Below, piece by piece: positions 1-5,825 of a DNA stretch of 13,224 nucleotides. The notes under the pieces were generated by a model that saw only the letters and a list, made by a program, of their open reading frames with translations, did not search any database and was not told where the DNA came from. The DNA is taken from positions 134,576-147,799 of the forward strand of contig MU646873.1 of the NCBI GenBank assembly GCA_026770585.1, written 5' to 3'. The stretch is from Baffinella frigidus (lineage: Eukaryota > Cryptophyceae > Cryptomonadales > Baffinellaceae). Made by a program: the position numbers and the translations under genes. Numbering within the stretch: position 1 is the stretch's first letter; every line of letters starts with the position of its first letter.

Positions 1-1
1 A

Positions 2-40
2 CTGTTCTCGCGCGGCCTCGGCGCCACCATCGCTCGCGAG
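2..40 (+). CDS. Carrier exon A, copy A1 (3' end; continues left of window)
   Basis: Reads LFSRGLGATIARE in phase 0 and ends GAG before the donor GTGCGC at 41. This is the start of carrier helix 4, including the R-E contact pair. The reading frame is open to the window edge, so this may be the complete exon, with the later A copies being its donor-side repeats. A3 or A4 could be used instead. Confidence 0.65.
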
Positions 41-3000
41 GTGCGCTTTACGCTTCACTACAGTCTAGGGTGCAGGGGTTAGAGGTTATGGTTTACGGTG
101 TACAGTTTAGGGTTTGGGATTGATTTGTTCTCGCGCGGCCTGGGAGTCACCATCGCGCGCGATGGTGGCCCGTGAAGCCAAACCCGCCCGGGAATCAACC
201 GTGAAGCGCACGGGTTATTCCCGGGCGGGTTTGGCTTCACCAGGGGGTGCCGATATCCGGCGACCTGTGGTACTAATGGGGAATGTTTAGTGGTTAGGCG
301 CTCAGTTAGGGAAGAGGCAACCACTGGTTTACGGTTTATGGTCTACAGGCTAGGGTTTAGGGGTTAGGGGTTGGGCGGTGTTGGATGCAGACGGGGTGTC
401 GGGGCTGTTCTCGCGCGGATTGGGCGCCACTATCGCTCGTGAGGTGCGCTATAGATTTGAGTGTTACAGTTTACGGTCTTGAGTTTAGGGTCAGCCTCGA
501 GAACGCGCAAGGGGCCTGTGGTGGAGTGCAAGGGGCCTGTGGTGGACGCGGGTGGGGTCTCGGGGCTGTTCTTTCGGGGATTGGGAGCCACTATCGCTCG
601 CGAGGTGCGCTTCAGTGGCCCTGCGGTTTGTTGTGCAGCTAGGGTTTAGGGAGTGGGACGTCTCAACGCAAAAGGGGGCCTTCGTTACTAGGAGTCGACA
701 GTGGAAAACAGGAGACGGGAGGATGCAACTCACCCTAAACCCTAAACCCCAAACCCTAAACCCTAAACCCTAAACCCTAAACCCTAAACCTTAACCCCAA
801 ACCCTAAACCCCAAACCCCAAACCCCAAACCCAACCCCTAAACCCCAAACCCTTTACCCTAAATCTTGAACCCCACACCCCAAACCCAACTCCTAAACCC
901 TAAACCTCAAACCCGAAACCCGAAACCCTAAACCAGGTGCCCTCGTACGGGATCTACTTTGTCGTGTACGCAAACCTCATGGCGCTGCCTTCCTTCCAGG
1001 TACCACCAGCCCTGCTTTTCTGCTCCAAAGTTGACGGATTTGTACCGCAAACCCAGCGTGTCAACTTGAGAATAGTCGGCCATCTGCTACGCAAAACCTC
1101 ATGGCGCTGCCCTCCTGCCAGGTGACACCAGGGACTAGGGTTTAGGGTTTGTCTAGCTCTGTCTCAGTCTTGTTGGGCTCACCAACTCGGCGAGACTATG
1201 CTCTGTTCTGCTCCAAAGTTGACGGATTTACACCGCAAAAGCAGCATGCCAACTGAAGAATAGTCAGGCAACCTTACTTTGTCGTTGACGCAACCTGCAT
1301 GGCCCTGCCTTCCTTCCAGGCGACACAGGCCCCTTACCCTCCTCCACAGGCCCCTTGTGAGCCACCACAGGCCCCTTGGGCTCCACGAAAGGCCCATTAC
1401 ACTCCACCATTACACTCCACCATTACACTCCACTGCCCTTCAAAAGTGGTTGTTTCAGGCGGGGTGGTTCACGCCTCCTCCGGATTCATCTCATAAAAGC
1501 GTTTCCAAAACGGGTTTCTCCCCAACGAAATTTACTACACAAACGCTTTACGACTACTAGTGTGATCAAATTGTGTAGTAAATTTCGTTGGCGGAAAACC
1601 TTTCTAGAAAGCTTTGTTTGAGATTAGGATATTCCGGAGGGAACGTGACCAGCTTCATTGCACACCTAGGTCGTGACACTACAACACATTTACAAATAGA
1701 CCCTTGACTGGCCTCGAGTGGTCCGCCAGGCGCTGGGCGCGGGTGCACGCTAAGTTGACAAACGCTAAGTTGACCAACGCTAAGTTGACCAACGCCAAGT
1801 TGACCAATGCAGAGAACTACTTAACTCCCAAAAGTAGTTAACGCCCAAAAGTGGACCTCGCCTGGAGGACCGCTCTCTTACGCACCCCCCTCCGCAACTT
1901 GCAGGCGCTGGATTCCCGTATACCCCGGGGATGTTGTCAAACCGGCAACAAATAAATATATCAGTTTCTCGCCTACATAAATTACTCCACAAATATTTTA
2001 CTATTACTAGTATGACCCAACTGTGCAGTACTTTCGTTGCGATGGGTGCAGGCATTGGGCGCAGGGGCGTCACTTCTGGCGGGGGCGCTGAGCGGGGTGC
2101 TCTGCTGAATCCCCGTGTATCCTGGAAACATGCTCAAGACCGCAATCCAACGCACACAACCTAACCATAACTGCGGAAACGAATCAACATATTTGCTCCT
2201 GGCCCACGAAAATTACTACACGTATGTTTTAGTCTGACTCGTATGACCCAATCGTGTAGTAATTTTCGTTGCCAGAAACTAATACTGTACGCCCCGCCCC
2301 CCCGCAGGCACTGGGAGCAGGGGCGTCACTTCTGGCGGGGGCGTTAAGCGGGGTGCTCTGCTGGATTCCCGTGTATCCCGGCGACGTGGTCAAGACTGCG
2401 ATTCAGAACACCCAGGGCGTGGTGCGAACCCCGAAACTCGAAACCCGACACCACAGGCCCCTTGCTGACCGGCAGAGGCCCCTTCCACTCCGGAACCACG
2501 ATTCCCGTGTATCCCGGTGATGTTGTCAAGACGGCGATTTCATAGGGAAACGGTTTTATTTTAAAACTTTCTGGCAATGAAATTTACTACACATGAAGAT
2601 TTTTACTAGTGATATTCAAGCAATCGTGTAGTAATTTTCATTGCATCCAATGGTTTTAAATTGAAACCGTTTCCGCATTAGATTCAGAACACCCAGGGCG
2701 CGGTGCGACACCCGAAACATGACACCCGAAACCCGACACACGAAATACCAAATGCCAAATTAGAAACACGAACCCCCCCGTCCGACATCTGTTTGGCCTG
2801 TCTATCCCGAGGCGGGCCCGTCCGTCCCGAGGCGGGCCTATTTCCCTGGGCCCATATCCTGCAGGCGCGAAACCCTAAACCCTAAACCCTAAACCCTAAA
2901 CCCTAAACCCTATACCCTAAACCCTATACCCTCAACCCTGAACCCCAAACCCTAAACCCTAAACCCTCAAGCAGAAGGGGGAGAGTGTCTCGTTCTGGGA

Positions 3001-4216
3001 GGTTGCGCGGGAGGTGTATGAAGAGGGGGGGGTGGGCGCTTTCTTCGACGGCATTGGACCCAAGGTCTATTCAGTGTCACCATTTCGGCTCACCCGGGCG
3101 CGTTTCCGCCCCAAAGTTGCCGGATTTGCAGCGGAAACCCAGCGTGTCAACTTGTGAATAGTCGCTGAGGCAGAGCTAGAGGGTGGAGATGCATGGAAGT
3201 TGCGCGGGAGGTTTATGATGGGGGGGGGGGGTCAGCGCTTTCTTCGACGGCATCGGACCCAAGATCTCAGTCGTATTTTCTCTCACCGTTTCCGTGGGCC
3301 CGGGCTCTCTTTCGCAACTTTCCAAAGTTGCCGGATTTATACCGTGGGGCGAGAGTGTCCACTTGAGAATAGTCGTTCAAGCTCGGGCAGTGCGAGAGGG
3401 TGGAGATGCACGGAGGTTGCGCGCGCGGGGGGGGTGAGGAGGGGGGTCAGCGCCCTTGGACACCATCGGACCCAAGGTTGGCAGCCGCGCCCTCCCTTTA
3501 GGGTTTAGGGTATAGTCAGAGACCTTGATTCACACCAAACACGGCCGCCATGTACGCACACCAACGGAGGCTGTCTGAGTAGGACCTACAGTCTCGGTGC
3601 GGGTGCATGGCGGCCGGGTTGGTAGTAAAAACCGTCTCTCTCACCTAGAGAACAAAGGGCTCTCCTCCTACGGCGCAGGTTTTAGGGTGTAGGGTGTGGG
3701 GTGTAGGGTGTAGGGTGTAGGGTGTAGGGTTTAGGGTTTCGGCGCGCGCCGCTACGCCAAAGGTTGGTAGCCTCCCTCCTGCTGCCACCAGGCCGCGCGT
3801 ACAAGTGAGACCTTCATCCATACGGTATTACCGTATCGATAAAGGTCTGTGAGACCTTGATCAACACCGCTCGAGGCCAGAAAAGGGACCATTGACAGTT
3901 TCATAGGCTAACGGCCTGAAAATGGGGTAGTTAGGCATACGGCATTGCCTAGGACCTCCTACCGTAGGCCGAGGGATCCTAGGACCAAAAAGTCTCGGCC
4001 TACGGTAGGAGGTCTTAGGCAATGCCGTAGGCCTAACTACCCCATTTTCAGGCCGTTACCCTATTAAGTTTGGTATTCACACACCTGTCGCTCCCTGCCA
4101 GGTTACCCGATTCGGCCCGGAAATGCCTTTGTAGCCCGCTGTGTGGTGTGTTGCGCTTCAAGACCCCTTTAACACCCTCTGTGGGGCAGTGGCGGTGTGC
4201 TGTCCCCTCCCCCTAC

Positions 4217-4262
<46 letters not shown>

Positions 4263-4751
4263 TCTCTCTCTCTCTCTCTCTCGCTACCCCCCCCTCTCTC
4301 TCCCGCTACCCCTCTCCCCCTCTCTTCCTCTCCGCCTCTATCCCTTCCCTCTCCCCCCCGCTCTCTCTTCCTACCCCCACCCCTCCCTCCGCCAGGGAGA
4401 GAGAGAGAGGCGGGTAGCTCCTCCTCTCCGGCAGGTTACCAACCACAGCCTCTGTAGGGGCGCATACCTACCCTGAATACAGTACGGCCGTGTTCGTATG
4501 TACAAAGGTGTCTCCCTAGGGGGGGGTATGTAACATCACCTTCTCTCACGACAGGTTGCGCGCGCGGCCACCAACCACAGCCTCCCTGGGGGGCGCATGC
4601 CTACCCCACATACAGTGCAGCCGTGTTGGTACTGATACTGAGTGTCTCTCCGTGTCCCTACCAGGTTGCGCGCGCGGCGACCAACCACGCGGTCACCTTT
4701 TTCGTCTACGACTTGGTGCCCCCCCTCTCCCCCCTGGTGTGCTGCGTCTGA
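2..4751 (+). CDS. Mitochondrial carrier (SLC25/MCF) gene, C-terminal half, five exons A-E
   Basis: Gene model assembled from exons A1 (2-40) or a later A copy, B1 (937-999), C4 (2308-2418), D1 (2975-3064) and E3 (4665-4751). All junctions are phase 0. The product covers the end of carrier repeat 2 (RGLGATIARE then PSYGIYFVVY, helix 4) and all of repeat 3: helix 5 with the PxDxxK signature as P-G-D-V-V-K, matrix helix FWEVAREVYEEGG, and helix 6 ARAATNHAVTFFVYDL. Carriers of this family exchange metabolites across the mitochondrial inner membrane. The R-E pair at the helix 4 contact point is the type known from amino-acid/ornithine/carnitine-like carriers, so that substrate class is an inference. 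The N-terminal half lies left of the window. Oddities: D replaces the usual K/R in the [KR]G position (FFDG), and the even helices end Y-A and Y-D without the usual basic partner. No transcript was available, so exon choice is predicted. Confidence 0.8.
125..160 (+). pseudogene. Carrier exon A fragment A2, donor destroyed
   Basis: Reads LFSRGLGVTIAR and then breaks where GAG|GTGCGC should be. From there the sequence folds back on itself: positions 148-167 form a perfect 20-bp palindrome made of the exon sequence CACCATCGCG and its own reverse complement. A 24-bp-arm hairpin (172-240) follows at once. Without a donor this copy cannot serve as an exon end. Confidence 0.7.
148..240. repeat. Fold-back palindrome plus perfect 24-bp inverted-repeat hairpin
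   Basis: Positions 148-167 are a perfect palindrome. Positions 172-195 and 217-240 are perfect 24-nt reverse complements (GTGAAGCC at the outer ends) around a 21-nt loop. The pair sits exactly where the donor of exon copy A2 is missing. It looks like a small MITE or a template-switch product. No clear target-site duplication is visible. Confidence 0.85.
393..443 (+). pseudogene. Carrier exon A copy A3 with intact donor
   Basis: Reads GVSGLFSRGLGATIARE in one open frame and ends GAG|GTGCGC, the same donor as A1 and A4. A GCAG at 387-390 could act as a weak acceptor, but no long pyrimidine tract precedes it. It is either a donor-side duplicate or an alternative exon end. Confidence 0.6.
545..604 (+). 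pseudogene. Carrier exon A copy A4 with intact donor
   Basis: Reads GGVSGLFFRGLGATIARE in an open frame that extends upstream, ending GAG|GTGCGC. It is the A copy nearest exon B, separated by the telomeric block. Two AAGGGGCCTGTGGTGGA-like direct repeats sit just upstream (about 508-546). It could equally be the functional exon end if the true upstream exon joins here. Confidence 0.55.
733..934. repeat. Interstitial telomeric repeat block (CCCTAAA)n, degenerate
   Basis: About 200 bp of CCCTAAA units with variants (CCCCAAA, CCCGAAA). It runs directly into the acceptor CCAG of exon B1 at 936, so the repeat supplies the 3' end of that intron. Unique coding sequence on the right shows it is internal and not a chromosome end. 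Confidence 0.9.
937..999 (+). CDS. Carrier exon B1 (helix 4), complete
   Basis: 63 nt, phase 0 at both ends, between CAG at 934-936 and the donor GTACCA at 1000. It encodes PSYGIYFVVYANLM followed by ALPSFQ, the body of carrier transmembrane helix 4 and the start of the following loop. It continues exon A's R-E without a frame change and joins exon C in phase 0. The upstream intron end is telomeric repeat. This is the only complete B copy. Confidence 0.85.
1026..1077 (+). mobile_element. AGTTGAC-ended inverted-repeat element, copy T1
   Basis: Core of a ~52-bp element: CCAAAGTTGACGGAT, a TGTACCGCAAACCCAG centre, then GTCAACTTGAGAATAGTC. AAGTTGAC and GTCAACTT are inverted. It lies between exon copies B1 and B2. 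Confidence 0.8.
1087..1121 (+). pseudogene. Carrier exon B fragment B2 (donor side)
   Basis: Matches the last ~35 nt of exon B with one extra A that shifts the frame, and ends CCAG|GTGACA. The exon's 5' half is missing and is replaced by an AGTTGAC element that ends about 10 bp upstream. Confidence 0.75.
1152..1265 (+). mobile_element. AGTTGAC-ended element, copy T2, long form
   Basis: The core (1214-1265) is preceded by TCTAGCTCTGTCTCAG, a sequence found as its reverse complement (TGAGGCAGAGCTAGAG) at the right side of copies near 3180 and 12053. The full element therefore has an outer inverted repeat as well as the inner AAGTTGAC pair. It lies between B2 and B3. Confidence 0.7.
1273..1319 (+). 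pseudogene. Carrier exon B fragment B3 (donor side)
   Basis: Reads YFVVDATCMALPSFQ, the last 15 codons of exon B with substitutions, and ends CAG followed by GCGACA, so the GT donor has decayed to GC. It is again abutted on its left by an AGTTGAC element. Confidence 0.75.
1320..1400. repeat. Tandem CACAGGCCCCTT repeats
   Basis: Three to four spaced copies of a CCACAGGCCCCTT motif. The same motif occurs inverted at about 508-546 (upstream of A4) and at 2454-2485 (downstream of C4). It is followed by three copies of CATTACACTCCAC at about 1394-1432. Confidence 0.75.
1523..1590. mobile_element. Hairpin element M1 (CAACGAAATTTACTACACAA ends)
   Basis: Perfect 20-nt inverted repeats at 1523-1542 and 1571-1590 around a 28-nt loop. 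Imperfect complementarity extends outward to about 1496 and 1613 (AAAGC..TTTCC on both sides). It is a MITE-like foldback element with no coding capacity. Related copies sit beside each later C exon copy. Confidence 0.85.
1730..1747 (+). pseudogene. Carrier exon C fragment C1 (acceptor side)
   Basis: After CCAG at 1726-1729 it reads ALGAGA, the first six codons of exon C, and then breaks into the 15-bp tandem repeat. Only the acceptor and exon start survive. Confidence 0.7.
1747..1806. repeat. Four tandem 15-bp units carrying AAGTTGAC
   Basis: Four near-identical units ACGCTAAGTTGACCA. The unit contains AAGTTGAC, the inner terminus of the T elements. It starts exactly where exon fragment C1 breaks off. 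Confidence 0.85.
1905..1947 (+). pseudogene. Carrier exon C fragment C2, 50-bp internal deletion
   Basis: Acceptor GCAG at 1901-1904, then GCGCTGG joined directly to ATTCCCGTATACCCC, giving IPVYPGDVVK in a shifted frame. Compared with C4, the missing 50 bp lie between two CTGG words, as expected for a microhomology deletion. The copy dissolves after about 1947. Confidence 0.75.
1966..2042. mobile_element. Hairpin element M2 (degenerate)
   Basis: A decayed relative of M1/M3: CATAAATTACTCCACAA on the left, CTGTGCAGTACTTTCGTTG on the right, and ACTAGTATGACCCAA in the loop as in M3. It ends about 7 bp before the acceptor of exon copy C3. Confidence 0.7.
2052..2162 (+). pseudogene. Carrier exon C copy C3, full length but with stop
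   Basis: Acceptor GCAG ends at 2051. The first 18 codons match C4, then TGA at 2106-2108 replaces the Trp codon. The PGDVVK signature reads P-G-N-M-L-K, so the conserved Asp is lost. The end of the exon has drifted and no GT donor is seen at the expected place. It would act as a poison exon if spliced in. Confidence 0.8.
2206..2269. mobile_element. Hairpin element M3
   Basis: Perfect 17-nt inverted repeats at 2206-2222 and 2253-2269 (ACGAAAATTACTACACG), same family as M1. Weaker pairing continues outward (GCGGAAACG on the left). It lies between C3 and C4. Confidence 0.85.
2308..2418 (+). CDS. Carrier exon C4 (helix 5), complete
   Basis: 111 nt (37 codons), phase 0 at both ends. A C-rich tract and GCAG (2304-2307) precede it and GTGGTG follows it. 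It encodes ALGAGASLLAGALSGVLCW, then IPVYPGDVVKTAIQNTQG. This is the helix 5 segment that opens carrier repeat 3, with the family signature P-x-D-x-x-K. It joins B1 and D1 in frame. Its Trp and Asp are intact, unlike copy C3, making it the best functional C exon. A donor 3 nt further on (GTGCGA) is also possible. Confidence 0.85.
2501..2699 (+). pseudogene. Carrier exon C fragment C5 (donor side), split by an element
   Basis: Reads IPVYPGDVVKTAI at 2501-2539, is interrupted by a 141-bp hairpin element, and resumes QNTQG at 2685-2699, followed by GCGGTGCGA. GATT at 2536-2539 is repeated at 2681-2684, so the element landed in this exon copy with a 4-bp target duplication. The 5' half of the exon is absent. 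Confidence 0.8.
2540..2680. mobile_element. Hairpin element M4, 141 bp, with GATT target duplication
   Basis: Outer arms GGAAACGGTTT..TTTAAAAC and their imperfect inverse enclose inner arms CAATGAAATTTACTACAC / GTGTAGTAATTTTCATTG. It is inserted inside exon copy C5 with flanking GATT. This is the clearest member for defining the true ends of the M family. Confidence 0.85.
2874..2968. repeat. Interstitial telomeric repeat block upstream of exon D1
   Basis: About 95 bp of CCCTAAA units with CCCTATA/CCCTCAA variants. It ends 4 bp before the acceptor AG of exon D1 (CCCTCAAGCAG). As for exon B1, the intron's 3' end is built from telomeric repeat. Confidence 0.9.
2975..3064 (+). CDS. Carrier exon D1 (matrix helix of repeat 3), complete
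   Basis: 90 nt (30 codons), phase 0 at both ends, between GCAG at 2971-2974 and the donor GTCTAT at 3065. It encodes KGESVSFWEVAREVYEEGG then VGAFFDGIGPK. This fits the carrier matrix-helix stretch with the E-G..aromatic-x-G motif and the P-K that opens helix 6, although the usual K/R before the last G is D. It continues C4 in frame and joins E3 in phase 0. The telomeric block forms its upstream intron end. Confidence 0.85.
3111..3180 (+). mobile_element. AGTTGAC-ended element, copy T3
   Basis: CCAAAGTTGCCGGATTTG .. GTCAACTTGTGAATAGTC followed by the outer end TGAGGCAGAGCTAGA. It lies between exon copies D1 and D2; D2 begins 14 bp after the outer end. Confidence 0.75.
3194..3263 (+). pseudogene. 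Carrier exon D fragment D2 (donor side), frameshifted
   Basis: Matches exon D from W-E-V-A-R-E-V-Y to G-P-K. An expanded G run shifts the frame, and the donor has changed from GTCTAT to ATCTCA. The first seven codons of the exon are missing, and the T3 element lies just upstream. Confidence 0.75.
3322..3374 (+). mobile_element. AGTTGAC-ended element, copy T4
   Basis: CCAAAGTTGCCGGATTTATACCG .. GTCCACTTGAGAATAGTC, between exon copies D2 and D3. Confidence 0.75.
3411..3475 (+). pseudogene. Carrier exon D fragment D3 (donor side)
   Basis: Decayed copy running from CGGAGGTTGCGCG to GGACCCAAG, followed by a retained GT donor (GTTGGC). G runs and substitutions destroy the frame. The sequence preceding it (GAGGGTGGAGATGCA) is shared with D2. 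Confidence 0.65.
3498..3740. repeat. Intron D/E, left part: telomere-variant repeats and unassigned sequence
   Basis: TTTAGGGTTTAGGG at about 3498-3512 and a GTAGGGT-unit run at about 3682-3740. Between them, near 3606-3643, sits a CATGGCGGCCGGGTTGGTAGTAA segment that recurs about seven times in the window just before CT-rich stretches. No exon fragment was recognised. Confidence 0.6.
3911..4056. mobile_element. 146-bp near-perfect palindromic element with TA target duplication
   Basis: Arms 3911-3973 and 3994-4056 (63 nt) are reverse complements with two mismatches, around a 20-nt loop. The element starts ACGGCC, ends GGCCGT, and is flanked by TA on both sides. The core words CCTACGGTAGG and CCTAGGACC are shared with the TA-target elements near 5.6 and 7.3 kb. 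It is probably a non-autonomous TA-target (mariner-type) element. Confidence 0.85.
4219..4400. repeat. CT/CA microsatellite and pyrimidine-rich tract
   Basis: A (CT)n run broken by ACACACACACA, then a long C/T-rich tract up to the acceptor region of E1. It lies upstream of the exon E copies and could serve as an extended polypyrimidine tract. Confidence 0.9.
4435..4455 (+). pseudogene. Carrier exon E fragment E1 (acceptor side)
   Basis: CTCTCCGGCAG, then GTTACCAACCACAGCCTC. This is the start of exon E with 12 bp deleted (the A-R-A-A codons). It breaks off after about 21 nt. Confidence 0.65.
4555..4590 (+). pseudogene. Carrier exon E fragment E2 (acceptor side)
   Basis: TCTCACGACAG, then VARAATNH in frame, after which the sequence departs from the exon. 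The segment that follows (GCGCATGCCTACCCC .. CAGCCGTGTTGGTA) is shared with the one after E1. Confidence 0.75.
4665..4751 (+). CDS. Carrier exon E3 (helix 6), terminal, with stop
   Basis: After CCTACCAG at 4657-4664 it reads VARAATNHAVTFFVYDL, then VPPLSPLVCCV and TGA at 4749-4751. This is the final transmembrane helix of a carrier, starting with the conserved Arg after G-P-K of exon D. The short tail fits a carrier C-terminus. An alternative donor at TTG|GTGCCC (4716) would make it internal, but no donor-side copies of E were found downstream, which favours a terminal exon. Confidence 0.82.
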   Translation, partial: VARAATNHAVTFFVYDLVPPLSPLVCCV

Positions 4752-5092
4752 ATTTCTGAAAGATTTCTTGTTTTCGGCCCTGCAAAAATGTCAGGTTTTC
4801 TGCCCTGAATGCTAAGAGAGGTTTGCGTATAACGACCGAGTCTTATCACCTTCCTTTGGTTGCCCCGCAGTCCACCCCCCAACCTTCAGGGTTTGGCGTT
4901 TAGGGTTTAGGAACTTACTTAGGGTTTAGATTTTAGGGTTTAGGATTTAGAAGCAGACTGCCCCTTCACGTTTTTTAAGACAGAGCCTCGGTGGGAGGGC
5001 CTACATGGCGGCCGTGTTGGTAGCAATAAAGGTCTCTCTCTCTCGCTTCTCTCTGCAATGGCGGGGTTGGAGGGTTGCTGGGGGTGGGTGGG
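4752..5092. other. Non-coding stretch downstream of carrier gene
   Basis: Nothing coding was recognised. It holds TTTAGGG-type repeats at about 4890-4952 and a CATGGCGGCCGTGTTGGTAGCAATAAAGG segment at about 5004-5033. AATAAA at 5026-5031 is a conceivable polyadenylation signal but lies in a dispersed repeat. Confidence 0.5.
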
Positions 5093-5152
5093 GATCTCTC
5101 TCTCTCTCTCTCTCCCTCCCTCCCTCCCTCCCTCCCTCTCTCTCTCTCTCTT
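5093..5152. repeat. CT/CCCT microsatellite
   Basis: (CT)n, then (CCCT)n, then (CT)n. A similar mixed tract lies at 10086-10160. Confidence 0.95.
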
Positions 5153-5520
5153 CTGTTGACGTTTTTGCGTGGTTCATTGCCACGCCAGGGAACAAGTGGG
5201 AATTTCAGAACGCGACGTTTCGCTTTAAAAGGGTTTCGTGGTACAAATTCTACATTGTTGCGGCGGTGGGCTATTGACTTTCAGCGTGTTTTTGGTACAA
5301 AGTGGTACGGATCTACTTTTGGCAAATTCCCATCTGTGAAGTTGCGTGGTTCCTTTCGCAGGTGATGAAAAATTTGGCCGCGGAGTGAATGCGACTTTAG
5401 GCGGGGGCGATGACTTTTGGATCGCGCAAGACTGGGCTGAGAGTAATAAAGATGGACCCAGGACCACCGTACGGGCGGTGCGGGACCTCAATTTCGAGTA
5501 GCCCGTGTCGAGGTCATGCT
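5153..5520. other. Unassigned 370-bp stretch
   Basis: Less GC-rich than its surroundings and free of obvious repeats. Short open frames occur on both strands (one + frame is rich in Trp/Phe/Tyr up to 5274), but none resembles a known family and none has convincing splice sites. A gene fragment cannot be excluded. Confidence 0.35.
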
Positions 5521-5527
5521 CGCTCTA

Positions 5528-5744
5528 CAGGGGTACCTCGCTCATAAGAAACTGCACCCCCCCTAGGGCCACCATAGGGCCCTAGGCATGAGCCTACTAT
5601 CCCTTAAGTGACCATAGGGTGGATATTCACCCTAACTCGCCCTAGGCAGGTCCTGGGGCCCTACCGTAGGGCGTATGAGCCTACTGGTCACTTAAGGGAT
5701 AGGGTCCTGGAGGGGGGCGATTTCTTATGAGCGAGGTACCCCTG
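5528..5744. mobile_element. TA-target MITE (CAGGGGTACCTCGCT ends) carrying a nested MITE
   Basis: Begins CAGGGGTACCTCGCTCATAA and ends with its inverse. Flanks are TA on the left and CA (decayed TA) on the right. Without the insert it would be about 115 bp, close to the uninterrupted 117-bp copy at 5826-5942. The CAGGGGTACCTCG terminus and TA target recall pogo/Tigger-type elements; that comparison is from memory and tentative. Confidence 0.9.
5600..5699. mobile_element. Nested 100-bp TA-target MITE (TCCCTTAAGTGACC ends)
   Basis: Exactly 100 bp, starts TCCCTTAAGTGACCA, ends with its inverse, and is flanked by TA on both sides (5598-5599 and 5700-5701). It sits inside the larger element, so it arrived later. 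A second copy of the same length in the opposite orientation lies at 7272-7371. Confidence 0.92.
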
Positions 5745-5825
5745 CACATGGTGGCCATGTTGGTTTCGATCCGTGATAATCTCATTATCTCTCTCTCGCA
5801 TTGAAGGTCTCCCTCGTTCACGCTA

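Noticed and set aside
733-2968. Chromosome end (true telomere)
   Set aside because: Telomeric blocks are short, degenerate and bounded on both sides by gene sequence, so they are interstitial.
4070-4476. Three overlapping Ser/Leu/Pro-rich open frames
   Set aside because: They are translations of the CT microsatellite and pyrimidine tract upstream of exon E.
1-4751. Tandem duplication of the whole carrier gene
   Set aside because: Copies are grouped exon by exon (A..A,B..B,C..C), not as repeated A-B-C-D-E sets, so whole-gene duplication does not explain them.
5160-5380. Additional coding exon (Trp/Phe-rich open frame)
   Set aside because: No family recognised, no clear acceptor/donor pair, and several frames look equally plausible; left as unassigned.
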